Of a stretch of DNA of 64,000 nucleotides, positions 1 to 9,184 are shown piece by piece (within the stretch, counting starts at the first letter, position 1; every line of letters starts with the position of its first letter). Source of the DNA: Palleronia pelagia. Lineage in GTDB: Bacteria; Pseudomonadota; Alphaproteobacteria; Rhodobacterales; Rhodobacteraceae. Position numbers and translations under genes: made by a program. The stretch is from assembly GCF_900110115.1 (NCBI RefSeq), contig NZ_FOCM01000009.1, positions 5,001 through 69,000 on the forward strand. Reading direction: 5' to 3'. The notes under the pieces were generated by a model. That model saw only the letters and a list, made by a program, of their open reading frames with translations, was not told the DNA's origin and did no database searches.

Positions 1-772
<772 letters not shown>

Positions 773-870
773 ATCCAGTAGTAGACATGCAAGACCATGT
801 CACACTCGGACCAAAAGCATACACCACGTGAACTTGACTTGGAAAACTGATGTATCCGCGAGGTTTATTC

Positions 871-988
871 GGTTTGGTGGTCACAGCACGAGCAAAACAC
901 CCGATCCCATTCCGAACTCGGCAGTTAAGTGCCGTTGCGCCAATGGTACTGCGTCTCAAGACGTGGGAGAGTAGGTCGCCGCCAAACC
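871..988 (+). rRNA. rrf: 5S ribosomal RNA
   Basis: About 118 nt. The ends GGTTTGG (871-877) and CCAAACC (982-988) pair to form helix I. Inside are the conserved 5S blocks CCCGATCCCATTCCGAACTCGG and GGGAGAGTAGGTCGCCGCC. It lies about 100 nt downstream of 23S in the same transcription unit. The ends are inferred from the terminal helix. Confidence 0.95.
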
Positions 989-1046
989 TAATAAGCCTCG
1001 CTCAAAAATATCTCTCAAAACGATGACAAAACGATACGAAAATTGC

Positions 1047-1123
<77 letters not shown>

Positions 1124-1135
1124 ACTTTAGCGAAG

Positions 1136-1167
1136 ACGCCGCTCCCGAAAGGGCAGCGGCGTTTTTG
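1136..1167 (+). terminator. Intrinsic terminator of the rRNA operon
   Basis: An 11-bp GC-rich stem (1136-1146 with 1151-1162, one bulged C at 1154) closes a GAAA tetraloop and is followed at once by a TTTTT run. It sits 12 nt after the initiator tRNA and ends the rRNA transcript. Confidence 0.9.
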
Positions 1168-1292
1168 CTGTCCGCCAAGCTTAACAATCCCAACAGCTTG
1201 CCACGGATTCCCAGCATGTGGAGGACCGCCTCCGCGTCCCACGAGACGATGACCTGCTCTCCTTGGAGTCCGCGCTTATAGGTTAGCCCTGT

Positions 1293-1493
1293 TCAGAGTT
1301 TCGCGTTCTCGGCTTCCAGCGCCTTCCGCCGCCGCGCATCCGACACCTCCATGCCGTCGTATCTCGAGCGCCACTTGCAGATGGTCGCGTCACTGATGCC
1401 GTGCTTGCGCCACAGCTCTCTCGCGCCCAGCCCGGCCCGGTGCTCCTTCAGACTGCCAATGATCCGCTCTTCGCCGAACCCGCTTCTTTCCAT
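1293..1493 (-). pseudogene. IS3-family transposase OrfA, truncated
   Basis: The 66-residue frame matches the N-terminal half of IS3/IS407-group OrfA: a helix-turn-helix (GARELWRKHGISDATICKWR, residues ~23-42) and the conserved MEVSDARRRKALEAENAKL. It stops right there, where intact proteins continue into a leucine-zipper region, and no OrfB (DDE integrase) follows. A Shine-Dalgarno-like GGAGAC lies upstream of the ATG at 1493. The flanks 1168-1292 and 1494-1664 contain no other gene I can recognise; 1494-1535 may be the element's own leader. I read this as a dead IS remnant beside the rRNA operon, incapable of transposition alone. Confidence 0.8.
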
Positions 1494-1664
1494 CGTCTGT
1501 CTCCTCGTTCGGAGAACAGGCTGACCTCAAAACAAGGACGCTTCAGGGGAGCAGGGCGCCGATGCGCCAGGCCAACGACGCGGGGGCGGTCTACGCCATT
1601 TGTAGGCCGCCGGCGCAGTTTCGGATGGCGGCCAGAGCAGGCATTGAAAATATGGGCTCTCAAT

Positions 1665-3620
1665 CTACCCGAGGTCAGGCTTGGATAATTTCAGCGCAAT
1701 ACGAGCGATGGAAAATCCGTCTAGCGCCAGTGTGTCCGATCCGTCCATGAGTTGGTCGAAGTAGGTTGGGCGGCTGGCCGCAGATTGAAACGTTGCCGCA
1801 TCAAGGACCGCAACCTCGGCGCCAGCGGTAAGGCCGATCTCCGCGGGCTCCGGCCCCATATTGGCGATCCAGAATTCCACTCCGTCTTGCGTCGTCGCGC
1901 AGAGCCCGCTGATGGGCGCGGCCGGAGCCAAGTCCAGCGGGGCCAGCTCGGCGCCTTTCAGCCGCGCGAGACCGCGCAGCACGTGAAAGACAGGGAACAA
2001 CCCGCCGTGCTCATCGAACCAGGGTTGCGGAAAATCGGCCGGCGCATGGATTGCCCCAAAGGGCCCAGTCGCTCCGCCAAGAGCGATGGATGATGCGCCG
2101 CCGGTCGCGAAATCAGCGAAGTAGGACAGCGCCCAGGCGGCGCCGAAGAGGCCGCGCTGACGCGGATCGTTCCAGTTCATCGCTTGCCGTATATTTCGAG
2201 GATTGTCTTTCGCCGCCTCGCCGTAGGGATTGTCGCGCACGCCGATGGCCGAGGGACCGACGGCCCAGGGTGTGCCGTCCGCGATCTGCGTCACCGATCT
2301 GACGATGGCCGGATGGGCCTCGCGCGTCTCCATCACCGACCGGTCGTCGCCCGCATGGACCATGGGCGAGGTGGTGAAGCTGACGAGATCCAGCGCATCG
2401 ACCGGCGGACGCTTGCGATTGAGTTCGGTGAAGTAGCTGAACATGCCACCACCGATGCGCGCGCCCGGGAAAGCCTCGCGCGTGGCTCTGTAGAGAGCGG
2501 CGGCATCCGGCGTCTCGGGCCATTCAGACCCGGGAAGCGTGCATTTCAGATCCGGCGCGGGCGAGACGAGGACGATCTTGAACGGCTGCCCGAACCGCGC
2601 GGCGATGTCACCCAAGGCCGCGATCTCGTCCGCTGCGGCCACATCCGTGACCGAGGCGATCACAGCCTCCAGCCAGGGCGCGGCGCCTACGTCTTCCGCG
2701 ATAGCCAGCATGGCGCGCAAGGTGTCCGCATCGTGGCCCGCGCGGGCGTCGTGGTGCAGCACCAAATAGGCGGGCCCGAGCTGGCGAAGCGCGTCGAACC
2801 GGTCACGTGTCCGGTCGATATCCTCTGGGCGTAGGCCGAGGCCCAGCGGAGGGACTTGTCCCGTTGGGCGCCCGGGCGACAGAGCGATGTCACCCGCGTC
2901 GCGCGCGCCCGTCGTCTCTCCCGTGATCGTCACCGTGATGGTCTGGTCGATAACCTCTCCCGGCTCGATCCGATAGGGCCAGGGCAGGGCCAGAGGGCGG
3001 ACATAGGTCTTGTAGGAAGCATCGGTCCAGTTGCGCTGATCCTCCATCTCGAACGTGTCGCCCTGCATCAGGGTCTTTACCGTCAGCCCGCCGGGCGTCC
3101 GGTGGGTCAGAGCGCGGAGATCCATCATTGGTTGCAGCGGGTCGATGATGACCGGGAAGGTGCCGTCCACCTCGCTGCCGTCGGTATGCTCAATGGTGAC
3201 CGGCTCGCCCGCGACCCCGTCGATCGGGTGCAGAATGACGAAACCGGTGCGATTGGTCAGGAAGCCTCCCGCGCTTTCGCCGCGGCCCTGGAAGATCAGC
3301 GTGCCGTCGGCTCGGCCTTCGATGCTGGCGGCATAGGCGAAGCTCTGGTCACCGTCGCCCGCCACCGCGGTCAGGGACACGCGAAAGCTGTTGTCGTCTT
3401 CGTGCACCTCGAGGTCCGATATCTCGGGATTGTAGGTGCCCCAATCCTTATCGCGCACGATGAAAGACACCGCGCGCAGCACCTCTTCACCGTCCCAGCG
3501 AAGGTAGCGCAGATTGCCGGCCTCGAGTTCGGCTGAAAGCTTGCCTGCCCGCAGCACGCGGGGCGGAGGGACCTCTTCGTCGGTTCCGTAAAGGGCGATG
3601 GCACGGCTGGGATCGGACAT
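1665..3620 (-). CDS. apnL: Probable D-apionate lactonase
   Basis: A 651-residue soluble protein without signal peptide. From its N-terminal block (ALYGTDE..PPRVLRAG, then LRYLRWDGEEVLRAVSF and RDKDWGTY) I recognise the large protein found in rhizobial apiose/apionate clusters. It was assigned as ApnL, which opens D-apionolactone to D-apionate. The middle (~270-560) is TIM-barrel-like and the last ~90 residues are beta-rich. I start at ATG 3620 because GAGG lies 5 nt upstream; a TTG at 3635 would overlap the permease stop by 3 nt and add five residues. It is last in a four-gene sugar-uptake operon. The function is inferred from family resemblance and context. The remaining apionate catabolic genes are not in the window, so a related sugar-acid lactonase is possible. 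Confidence 0.6.
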   Translation of the reverse strand: MSDPSRAIALYGTDEEVPPPRVLRAGKLSAELEAGNLRYLRWDGEEVLRAVSFIVRDKDWGTYNPEISDLEVHEDDNSFRVSLTAVAGDGDQSFAYAASIEGRADGTLIFQGRGESAGGFLTNRTGFVILHPIDGVAGEPVTIEHTDGSEVDGTFPVIIDPLQPMMDLRALTHRTPGGLTVKTLMQGDTFEMEDQRNWTDASYKTYVRPLALPWPYRIEPGEVIDQTITVTITGETTGARDAGDIALSPGRPTGQVPPLGLGLRPEDIDRTRDRFDALRQLGPAYLVLHHDARAGHDADTLRAMLAIAEDVGAAPWLEAVIASVTDVAAADEIAALGDIAARFGQPFKIVLVSPAPDLKCTLPGSEWPETPDAAALYRATREAFPGARIGGGMFSYFTELNRKRPPVDALDLVSFTTSPMVHAGDDRSVMETREAHPAIVRSVTQIADGTPWAVGPSAIGVRDNPYGEAAKDNPRNIRQAMNWNDPRQRGLFGAAWALSYFADFATGGASSIALGGATGPFGAIHAPADFPQPWFDEHGGLFPVFHVLRGLARLKGAELAPLDLAPAAPISGLCATTQDGVEFWIANMGPEPAEIGLTAGAEVAVLDAATFQSAASRPTYFDQLMDGSDTLALDGFSIARIALKLSKPDLG

Positions 3621-3631
3621 GGGAACCTCAA

Positions 3632-4651
3632 TCAATTACGGTTGGAACGCCAGTTGATCAGGCGCTCGGCCAAAAGGGCGATGATGATGATCGAGCCGAT
3701 GGCAGTTCCCTGCCAGAAGGGCGACACGCCCATCAGGTTCAATCCGTTTCGGATCATCACCATGATGAGCACGCCCAGAAGCGTGCCGATGATCGAGCCG
3801 CGACCGCCGTAGAGGCTGGCTCCTCCGATCACCACAGCGGCGATGGCGTCGAGCTCCATCTGGTTGCCGGCCAGGGGATCGGCCGACATGATCTGCGCCA
3901 GGCTGAAGGTGACGGCGACGGCGCTGAGCGCGCCCGCAACCACGTAGGGCAGGATCGAGTAGAACATGGTCGACAGGCCCGCCGCGCGGGCCGCCTCCTT
4001 GTTCGACCCGATGGCGTAGATCGTCCGCCCGCCCTTGGTGTAGGTCAGGTAGACCCAGGCCAGCAGATAGAGGCCCAGCAGGAACAGCACGTTGGCGGGA
4101 ATGCCGAGGAAGGTGGAATAGACAATGGCATCCAGCTCGGGTGGCAGTCCCGAAATGCTGCGCTGCCCCGACAGGATGAAGGAGAGACTTCGGCCAATTG
4201 CCATCACGCCCAATGTCACGACGAAGGGCGCGAGACCGAAGACGGCGATCAACAGTCCCGAAAACAGCCCGATCCCGGCGCCTGTCGCCACTGCCGCCGG
4301 GATCGCCAGCGGGATCGGCATGACTTGCAGCGCCTGCGCCAGGATAATGCCGGTCAGCCCGAAGACCGCGCCAACGGATAGGTCGATACCGCCTGTCAGG
4401 ATGACGAAGGTCATGCCGACGGCAACGATGCCGATGACCACCGACTGGTCGAGAATGTTGAAGATGTTGCGTTCAGTCAGGAAGAAGGGCGACAGCAGCG
4501 ACAGGATCACCGCCAGGAGCAGCGCAAGGCCCAGCATCCGGATTTCAAGCGATCGCAGGATGCGGCCAACAAGGCCGATGCTGCCGGACGCGCGCTGATC
4601 TGTCGCCGCGGCGTCGCGGTCTTCGGGGGCGCCCTGCACGGTGTCGGTCAT
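3632..4651 (-). CDS. Sugar ABC transporter permease (RbsC/BPD_transp_2 family)
   Basis: 339 residues, with a ~35-residue cytoplasmic tail and then about ten hydrophobic segments. It has the family's LTGGIDLSVGAVFGLTG motif near residues 85-101 and VVIGGASLYGGRGSIIGTLLG near 275-295. It forms the inner-membrane channel of a pentose/hexose-type importer with the ATPase upstream and the binding protein before it. Its ATG lies 2 nt after the ATPase stop, and its stop runs into the lactonase start, so the genes are translationally linked. The substrate cannot be read from the sequence. The lactonase neighbour suggests a branched sugar or its acid. Confidence 0.88.
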   Translation of the reverse strand: MTDTVQGAPEDRDAAATDQRASGSIGLVGRILRSLEIRMLGLALLLAVILSLLSPFFLTERNIFNILDQSVVIGIVAVGMTFVILTGGIDLSVGAVFGLTGIILAQALQVMPIPLAIPAAVATGAGIGLFSGLLIAVFGLAPFVVTLGVMAIGRSLSFILSGQRSISGLPPELDAIVYSTFLGIPANVLFLLGLYLLAWVYLTYTKGGRTIYAIGSNKEAARAAGLSTMFYSILPYVVAGALSAVAVTFSLAQIMSADPLAGNQMELDAIAAVVIGGASLYGGRGSIIGTLLGVLIMVMIRNGLNLMGVSPFWQGTAIGSIIIIALLAERLINWRSNRN

Positions 4652-4652
4652 G

Positions 4653-6554
4653 TCATGGTTCCTTGGTCTCGTCGGTCAGGGCTTGCAGCTCGACTCGGAT
4701 ATCGCCGGGATCGGGAGGGACCGCATCGCCCGCGATGGTCAGCCCGATCCAGCCCATGTCGTGACCGCGCTTGTCCGTCATCTGGACCAGAAGGGTCTGG
4801 CGGCTGCCATCGGGCTCGGCAACGAAGCTCGGTTCTCGAGTGCGCAGTGCCTGTTCAATCATTGTCTGCGAAAAATCCATCGCCTCCCCCGCCGCAAGGC
4901 CTGATTTCGGCGCATCGGGATGGCCCGCATGCGCCAGACAAATCAGCCCATCGTCGTCGAGAAGGGTCCAGAACGCGTCCGCCCGATGAAGCCGCGACAG
5001 ATCGGCCAGCAACGCCTGATTGCGGGCGGTCGAAGTGCGTGGGGCGGCGAGCAGGGTCAGTTTTTCCTCGTCCAGCCGATCGGCGGGAAGATCGGCGATG
5101 GTCACGCCGTCGCTGATGACGACCACGCGTTCGGCGAGGCCCAGCAGTTCCTCGAAATCCGAGCTGATGACGATCACCGCCAGACCGTCGTCGGCGGCGG
5201 CCTGCAACATCCGGTAGATCGAAGAACGGGTGCCAATATCGACGCCCTTGGTCGGCTCATCCATGATCAGGATGTCGGGCTCGGTCAGCAGCCAGCGGGC
5301 TATGATGATCTTTTGCTGCATCCCGCCGGAATAGTTCAGCAGGCTGGTGTCCAGCCGGTCGGCGGGCAGGCCAAGGTCGCTGATCAGGCGGGCGACACGA
5401 TCGGCGCGCTTGCCATAGCCGCGGCCGAACCCGCGATGCTGCCCCATCTGCGCGACCATCAGGTTCTCGCGCACCGACAGGTCGGGAATGATGTTCTGAG
5501 CCCGGCGGTCCTCGGCAACAAATCCAAGGCCGGCCCGCACCGCATCGGCGGGTTGGCGCAGCTTGGCCGGCTTTCCTCCCACCAGGATCTCCCCGCCCTG
5601 ACGCGGGCGCAGGCCCCAGATCGCCTCGGCCGCCTCGGACCGGCCCGCGCCGACCAGGCCCCCGAGGCCCAGGATCTCGCCCCGGCGGACCGAGAAGCTT
5701 ATGTCGCCCACCCATGGCAGGGCGCGCAGATGGCGCACTTCGAAAATCCGGTCGCCGATATCGTCCGATGCGACCTCGCGCTTGGCATAGATCGCGCCGA
5801 TGTCGCGACCCACCATATGCTGAATGATGTCTCCCTGGCTGAGGGACGATGTTTTCACATCCTCGGCGACGACACGTCCTTCGCGCAGAATCGTGACCCG
5901 GTCGGTGATGGCGAAGACCTCTTCCAGACGATGGGACACGAAGGCCAGCGCGCGGCCGCCGTCGCGAAGCCGGGACATGACGTCGAAGAGCAGATTCACC
6001 TCGGTCGTCGAGAGCGATGCCGTCGGTTCGTCGAAGATGATCAGCTGTGCGTCCAGCGCCAGCGCCTTGGCAATCTCGACAAGCTGGCGCTGTGCGGCTG
6101 AAAGCGTTCGCACCTCGGCATCCAGCGGAAGTGCATGGTCGTGGCCAAGTTCAGACAGGATCTCGCGCGCTCTGACGCGCATCCCGCCGTAGGACAGACG
6201 ACCCGGCGTAGCGAGGTCCGGCAGAAAGATGTTTTCCAGCACGCTCATGTCGGGGGCGAGCGACGTCTCCTGGGCCACCAGGGCGATCCCCCGGCGCAAC
6301 GCGTCGCGGGTCGATGTCAGACGCAGGGGTGCATCGCGAAACCGCACCTCTCCGCCCGAGGGTTGAATGTGACCCGAAACGATACGCGAGAGGGTCGACT
6401 TGCCGGCCCCGTTAGCACCCAGCAGCCCGACGATCTCGCCCGGGCGCAGGGTCAGCGCCGCGTCGACAAGCGCCTGTGTGCTGCCAAAGGATTTCGACAC
6501 GCCCTGGGCGTCCAGAAGCGGCGCAGCGCGGCTGTCGCGATGTGTGTCCAGCAT
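4653..6554 (-). CDS. Sugar ABC transporter ATP-binding protein with C-terminal extension
   Basis: 633 residues. Two ABC domains of the RbsA/MglA type occupy ~1-500. The first has an intact Walker A (GANGAGKST) and Walker B (LIIFDEPTASL). The second has the degenerate P-loop usual in this family (GGLVGAGRSE) with LNYSGGMQQK and LIMDEPTKGVD. Family members normally end near residue 500. This one has ~130 more residues (503-633) with an alternating FWTLLDDDGLICLA ... DMGWIGLTIAG pattern that looks like a small GAF/PAS-type ligand-binding fold (inference). It stands between the binding-protein gene (60-nt gap) and the permease (1-nt gap). Its ATP hydrolysis powers uptake; the tail may sense substrate or couple to a partner. 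Confidence 0.88.
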   Translation of the reverse strand: MLDTHRDSRAAPLLDAQGVSKSFGSTQALVDAALTLRPGEIVGLLGANGAGKSTLSRIVSGHIQPSGGEVRFRDAPLRLTSTRDALRRGIALVAQETSLAPDMSVLENIFLPDLATPGRLSYGGMRVRAREILSELGHDHALPLDAEVRTLSAAQRQLVEIAKALALDAQLIIFDEPTASLSTTEVNLLFDVMSRLRDGGRALAFVSHRLEEVFAITDRVTILREGRVVAEDVKTSSLSQGDIIQHMVGRDIGAIYAKREVASDDIGDRIFEVRHLRALPWVGDISFSVRRGEILGLGGLVGAGRSEAAEAIWGLRPRQGGEILVGGKPAKLRQPADAVRAGLGFVAEDRRAQNIIPDLSVRENLMVAQMGQHRGFGRGYGKRADRVARLISDLGLPADRLDTSLLNYSGGMQQKIIIARWLLTEPDILIMDEPTKGVDIGTRSSIYRMLQAAADDGLAVIVISSDFEELLGLAERVVVISDGVTIADLPADRLDEEKLTLLAAPRTSTARNQALLADLSRLHRADAFWTLLDDDGLICLAHAGHPDAPKSGLAAGEAMDFSQTMIEQALRTREPSFVAEPDGSRQTLLVQMTDKRGHDMGWIGLTIAGDAVPPDPGDIRVELQALTDETKEP

Positions 6555-6614
6555 GATCCCGAGCCTCCCCGATCGCGAACCGGGACGCGCAACCGCGCGC
6601 CCCGGCCTCAGAGC

Positions 6615-7595
6615 TTACTCGATCTCGTTGGCGAAGACCGTTTCCTTGATCGTTGGAAGCATATCCTCGATGTTCTCCGAGGTAACGATCAGGATCGGGA
6701 CGGTGATCTCCTTCTCGGGGGTCGCGCCATCCAGATGCGCGACCATCGCCTCGGCGGACCGCACACCCATGAGGTATGGCTGCTGCATGCCCGACACGAC
6801 CAGGTCGCCCGATTGCAGCAGCGGGACGAATTCCGGAATGCCGTCGAAAGCCGCGACAAGCACGTCACCGTCCATTCGCGCTGCCTTGATCGCGCGGAGA
6901 GCACCCAGTGTGGGCGCGTCGGTCTGGACGAACATCCCGCCCATATCGGGGTTCGAGGTGATCATGTCCTGGGTGAAGCGGAAGGTCTCGTCGGCGGTGT
7001 AAGCCTGCATCTGCTGCATGCCGGCGTCGCCCTCGACCCCGCCCTCGGCCATGGCGTCCTTGAACCCTTTGGTCCGGGCCTGGCCGTTCAGACGGGATTG
7101 GCTGATTGCGACGATGCCGACGCTGGCATCCTCTTTGCCCGCATCGACCATGGCCGCGGACAGCGCTTCGCCCACGCCATGGGCGCCTTCGTAGTTATTG
7201 GACCCGATCACGGAGACGAACTCGCCGCTGTCGGTGCCGATATCGGCGATGACGACGGGAATGTCGTTCTCCTGCGCAAGACTCAGGACGGCGGGGGCGG
7301 TGGAACTGTCGGTGGGCGACAGCACGATGCCGGCCACGCCCCGGGCGACCGCATCCTGCGCGTTCTGCAATTGGGTCTGCGGGTCATTGGTGCTGTCGAG
7401 CGCTGCGAAGCCGTAGCCATTCTCCTCGGCTACCGATTTCACGCCCTCTGAGACATACCGCCAAAAGGCCAGGTCGAGGCCGGGGGTCATATAGACAAGC
7501 TCGCCCTTGTCCTGGGCCGTGGCAGTGCCCCAGCCGGTGGTGGCCGCAACTGAGGCGGCAAGCGCCAGTTTGATGAATGGTCTGCGCATGGTCAT
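6615..7595 (-). CDS. Periplasmic sugar-binding protein of ABC importer
   Basis: 326 residues, with a signal peptide of ~27 residues (RR near the start, hydrophobic core LALAASVAATTG, cleavage after TATA or TAQ). The mature part is a ribose-binding-like two-lobe fold (Peripla_BP_4): GVKSVAEENGY, GVAGIVLSPTD, NDIPVVIADIG, IGSNNYEGAHGVGEAL and the C-terminal DVLVAAFDG. There is no lipobox, so it should be soluble. It is the first gene of the operon, 54 nt or more downstream of the two operator palindromes at 7649-7708, so the GntR regulator transcribed the other way very likely controls it. Confidence 0.88.
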   Translation of the reverse strand: MTMRRPFIKLALAASVAATTGWGTATAQDKGELVYMTPGLDLAFWRYVSEGVKSVAEENGYGFAALDSTNDPQTQLQNAQDAVARGVAGIVLSPTDSSTAPAVLSLAQENDIPVVIADIGTDSGEFVSVIGSNNYEGAHGVGEALSAAMVDAGKEDASVGIVAISQSRLNGQARTKGFKDAMAEGGVEGDAGMQQMQAYTADETFRFTQDMITSNPDMGGMFVQTDAPTLGALRAIKAARMDGDVLVAAFDGIPEFVPLLQSGDLVVSGMQQPYLMGVRSAEAMVAHLDGATPEKEITVPILIVTSENIEDMLPTIKETVFANEIE

Positions 7596-7648
7596 TAAAG
7601 GTCTCCTCCCTAAAATGCGACGTGTCCGACTTCGCGGCTCGCGTCGAG

Positions 7649-7667
7649 TGGTCTGGAAATCAGACCA
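7649..7667. promoter_or_regulatory. Operator palindrome 1 for the adjacent GntR regulator
   Basis: TGGTCTG-GAAAT-CAGACCA is a perfect inverted repeat with 7-bp arms, in the divergent spacer between the sugar operon and the gntR gene. The TGGT...ACCA outline fits operators of FadR/FCD-type GntR proteins. Its arms are identical in the core TGGTCT/AGACCA to the second site, and the centres are 41 bp apart. Confidence 0.75.
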
Positions 7668-7689
7668 TGTTCCACGGTATAAGGCCCAC

Positions 7690-7708
7690 TGGTCTTGTCA
7701 ATAGACCA
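7690..7708. promoter_or_regulatory. Operator palindrome 2 for the adjacent GntR regulator
   Basis: TGGTCT-N7-AGACCA, the second copy of the same operator core. The spacer holds TGTCAA, which reads TTGACA on the minus strand and could be the -35 element of the sugar operon. If so, bound regulator would block RNA polymerase directly. I could not find a well-spaced -10, so the promoter itself is only suggested. Confidence 0.72.
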
Positions 7709-7777
7709 CTGTAAAATGGCGTTTCGTGCCTGTATGGATGATCGTGTGAAGGTGCAGGTGCGCAAGGGATGGCGATC

Positions 7778-8518
7778 ATGACGGATCAGACTCAGCCAAT
7801 CGCGGCCACGCAATTGATCGGGGACCTTCCGCGGCGAACGGTCCGCGATCTGGTCGCCGAGAAGATCGCGACTCTGATTTCTTCAGGCGTTCTGGCTCCT
7901 GGGGATGAACTGCCAGGAGAGCGCGAATTGGCGGCGTCTCTGTCGGTCAGCCGCGAGACCGTGCGTGGCGCCATCGGCATCCTCGCCGGGCACGGCATTC
8001 TGCGCGTGACCCATGGCGCACGCACCGCTGTCGCGAGTGCGGATACGGGCGCCTTCGCGGCGGGGCGAACTGTTCCAGCGATCGGGATGCATAACGATCT
8101 GAGCAGCGTCTACGAGGCCCGTTTGCTGATAGAAAGATATCTGGCCCGTCGCGCGGCAAATCTGGTAGACGCGGCGCTTCTGAATGAACTCCAGGGATCG
8201 CTGGATGCACAGCGCGCCTGCGGGGGCGATGCGGTCCGGTTTCTGCTATGCGACCGGGATTTTCATTCCCTGATTTACCAAGCAGGCGGCAATGAGATCC
8301 TCTCTGACACGGCCATGATCCTCTACAATCACCTGCTGGAGTTTCGTCGTCGCATCGTCTCGTCGCCCGGCGCTATCCAGCAGAGCATAGCCGAGCATAC
8401 AGCCATCGTGGATGCCTTGGGCCAGCGCGATGCCGACGCGGTCGAACGCGCCGTCACTGCGCATACCAATCGCATCCATGAGACGACCAGGGCGTTTCTG
8501 AAAGCGAAGATGACCTGA
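7778..8518 (+). CDS. GntR/FadR-family transcriptional regulator
   Basis: 246 residues from the ATG at 7778. That start is preferred because AAGGG sits 9 nt upstream, whereas for the ATG at 7769 it would be directly adjacent. An N-terminal winged helix-turn-helix (LAASLSVSRETVRGAIGILAGHGI, ~45-70) is followed by an all-helical FCD ligand domain. That domain carries the usual acid/histidine metal ligands (CDRDFHSLIY, AEHTAIVDAL, VTAHTNRIH). Such proteins bind a sugar acid or other organic acid and release their operator. The divergent position and the twin palindromes indicate control of the ABC/lactonase operon and probably of itself. Confidence 0.88.
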   Translation: MTDQTQPIAATQLIGDLPRRTVRDLVAEKIATLISSGVLAPGDELPGERELAASLSVSRETVRGAIGILAGHGILRVTHGARTAVASADTGAFAAGRTVPAIGMHNDLSSVYEARLLIERYLARRAANLVDAALLNELQGSLDAQRACGGDAVRFLLCDRDFHSLIYQAGGNEILSDTAMILYNHLLEFRRRIVSSPGAIQQSIAEHTAIVDALGQRDADAVERAVTAHTNRIHETTRAFLKAKMT

Positions 8519-8533
8519 GGATCATAACCGAAT

Positions 8534-9184
8534 TTAGATGCCGCTTTTCACAGATGGCACCAGAAGGCTCGCCCGCTTTGAGGTCGCTTCCCGCAGTCTG
8601 TACCACCTGACAGGCTTGGGAAGTGGGCTGGCTGCGCGAGAATAGACCCGAATATCGGCGTGCGGGTCGGAGTAGTCTTCGGAAGACTGGACCCCCGTCG
8701 TCATATCCATGACCTCGCGCACCGTGTCGGTGGCGAAAGCGCTGTCGCCGATCTCGGGGATGACATCTGCGACCGTCGGGGTATCGTCCAGCACGCCTTC
8801 TGCCACCAGAATTTTACCGAGCCGGCCCGTGATCGACGTGGTCATCGACCCGATGGCGTGCTTGCCGTCCTTTTCGAGGCAGCCGGAATAGCACGCGTAG
8901 ACGACTGCGCCCGCGTGGCTGATCAGCATCTCGTCGGTGCAGTTGGCCCAGAGCGAGTCCTCCCAGGTCATCTCCGCCTCGCTGTCCCTCGGCATGAATG
9001 TCAATGCGTCGATCTCGCGGGCAAGCTCGGCAAGCCTGCCGCACCGCCATAAGTCAGCTCCGAGCCTCTTCTGCTCATTGGCCGACAGCGCAGCATTAGA
9101 CACGAAGGGCGGGATGCGGTCATTCGCTGCGCACCGTCTGCGGACTGCACTGGCCCGCCACGGTCTCAAGCAACGAGCACGCAT
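8534..9184 (-). pseudogene. Decayed beta-lactamase-fold serine hydrolase (6-aminohexanoate-dimer-hydrolase type)
   Basis: The 216-codon frame resembles the N-terminal half of NylB-like serine hydrolases: LTFMPRDSEAEMTWEDSLW, VVYACYSGCLEKDGKHA, ILVAEGVLDDTPTVADVIPE and VREVMDMTTGV. The family's catalytic Ser-x-x-Lys box reads SMTT here, so the lysine that activates the serine is gone. After SRAASPLPKP the family similarity ends and the frame stops, so the second catalytic motif and the whole C-terminal half (~200 residues) are missing. It lies between gntR and lysR and is almost certainly inactive. The assignment rests on motif order only. Confidence 0.7.
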
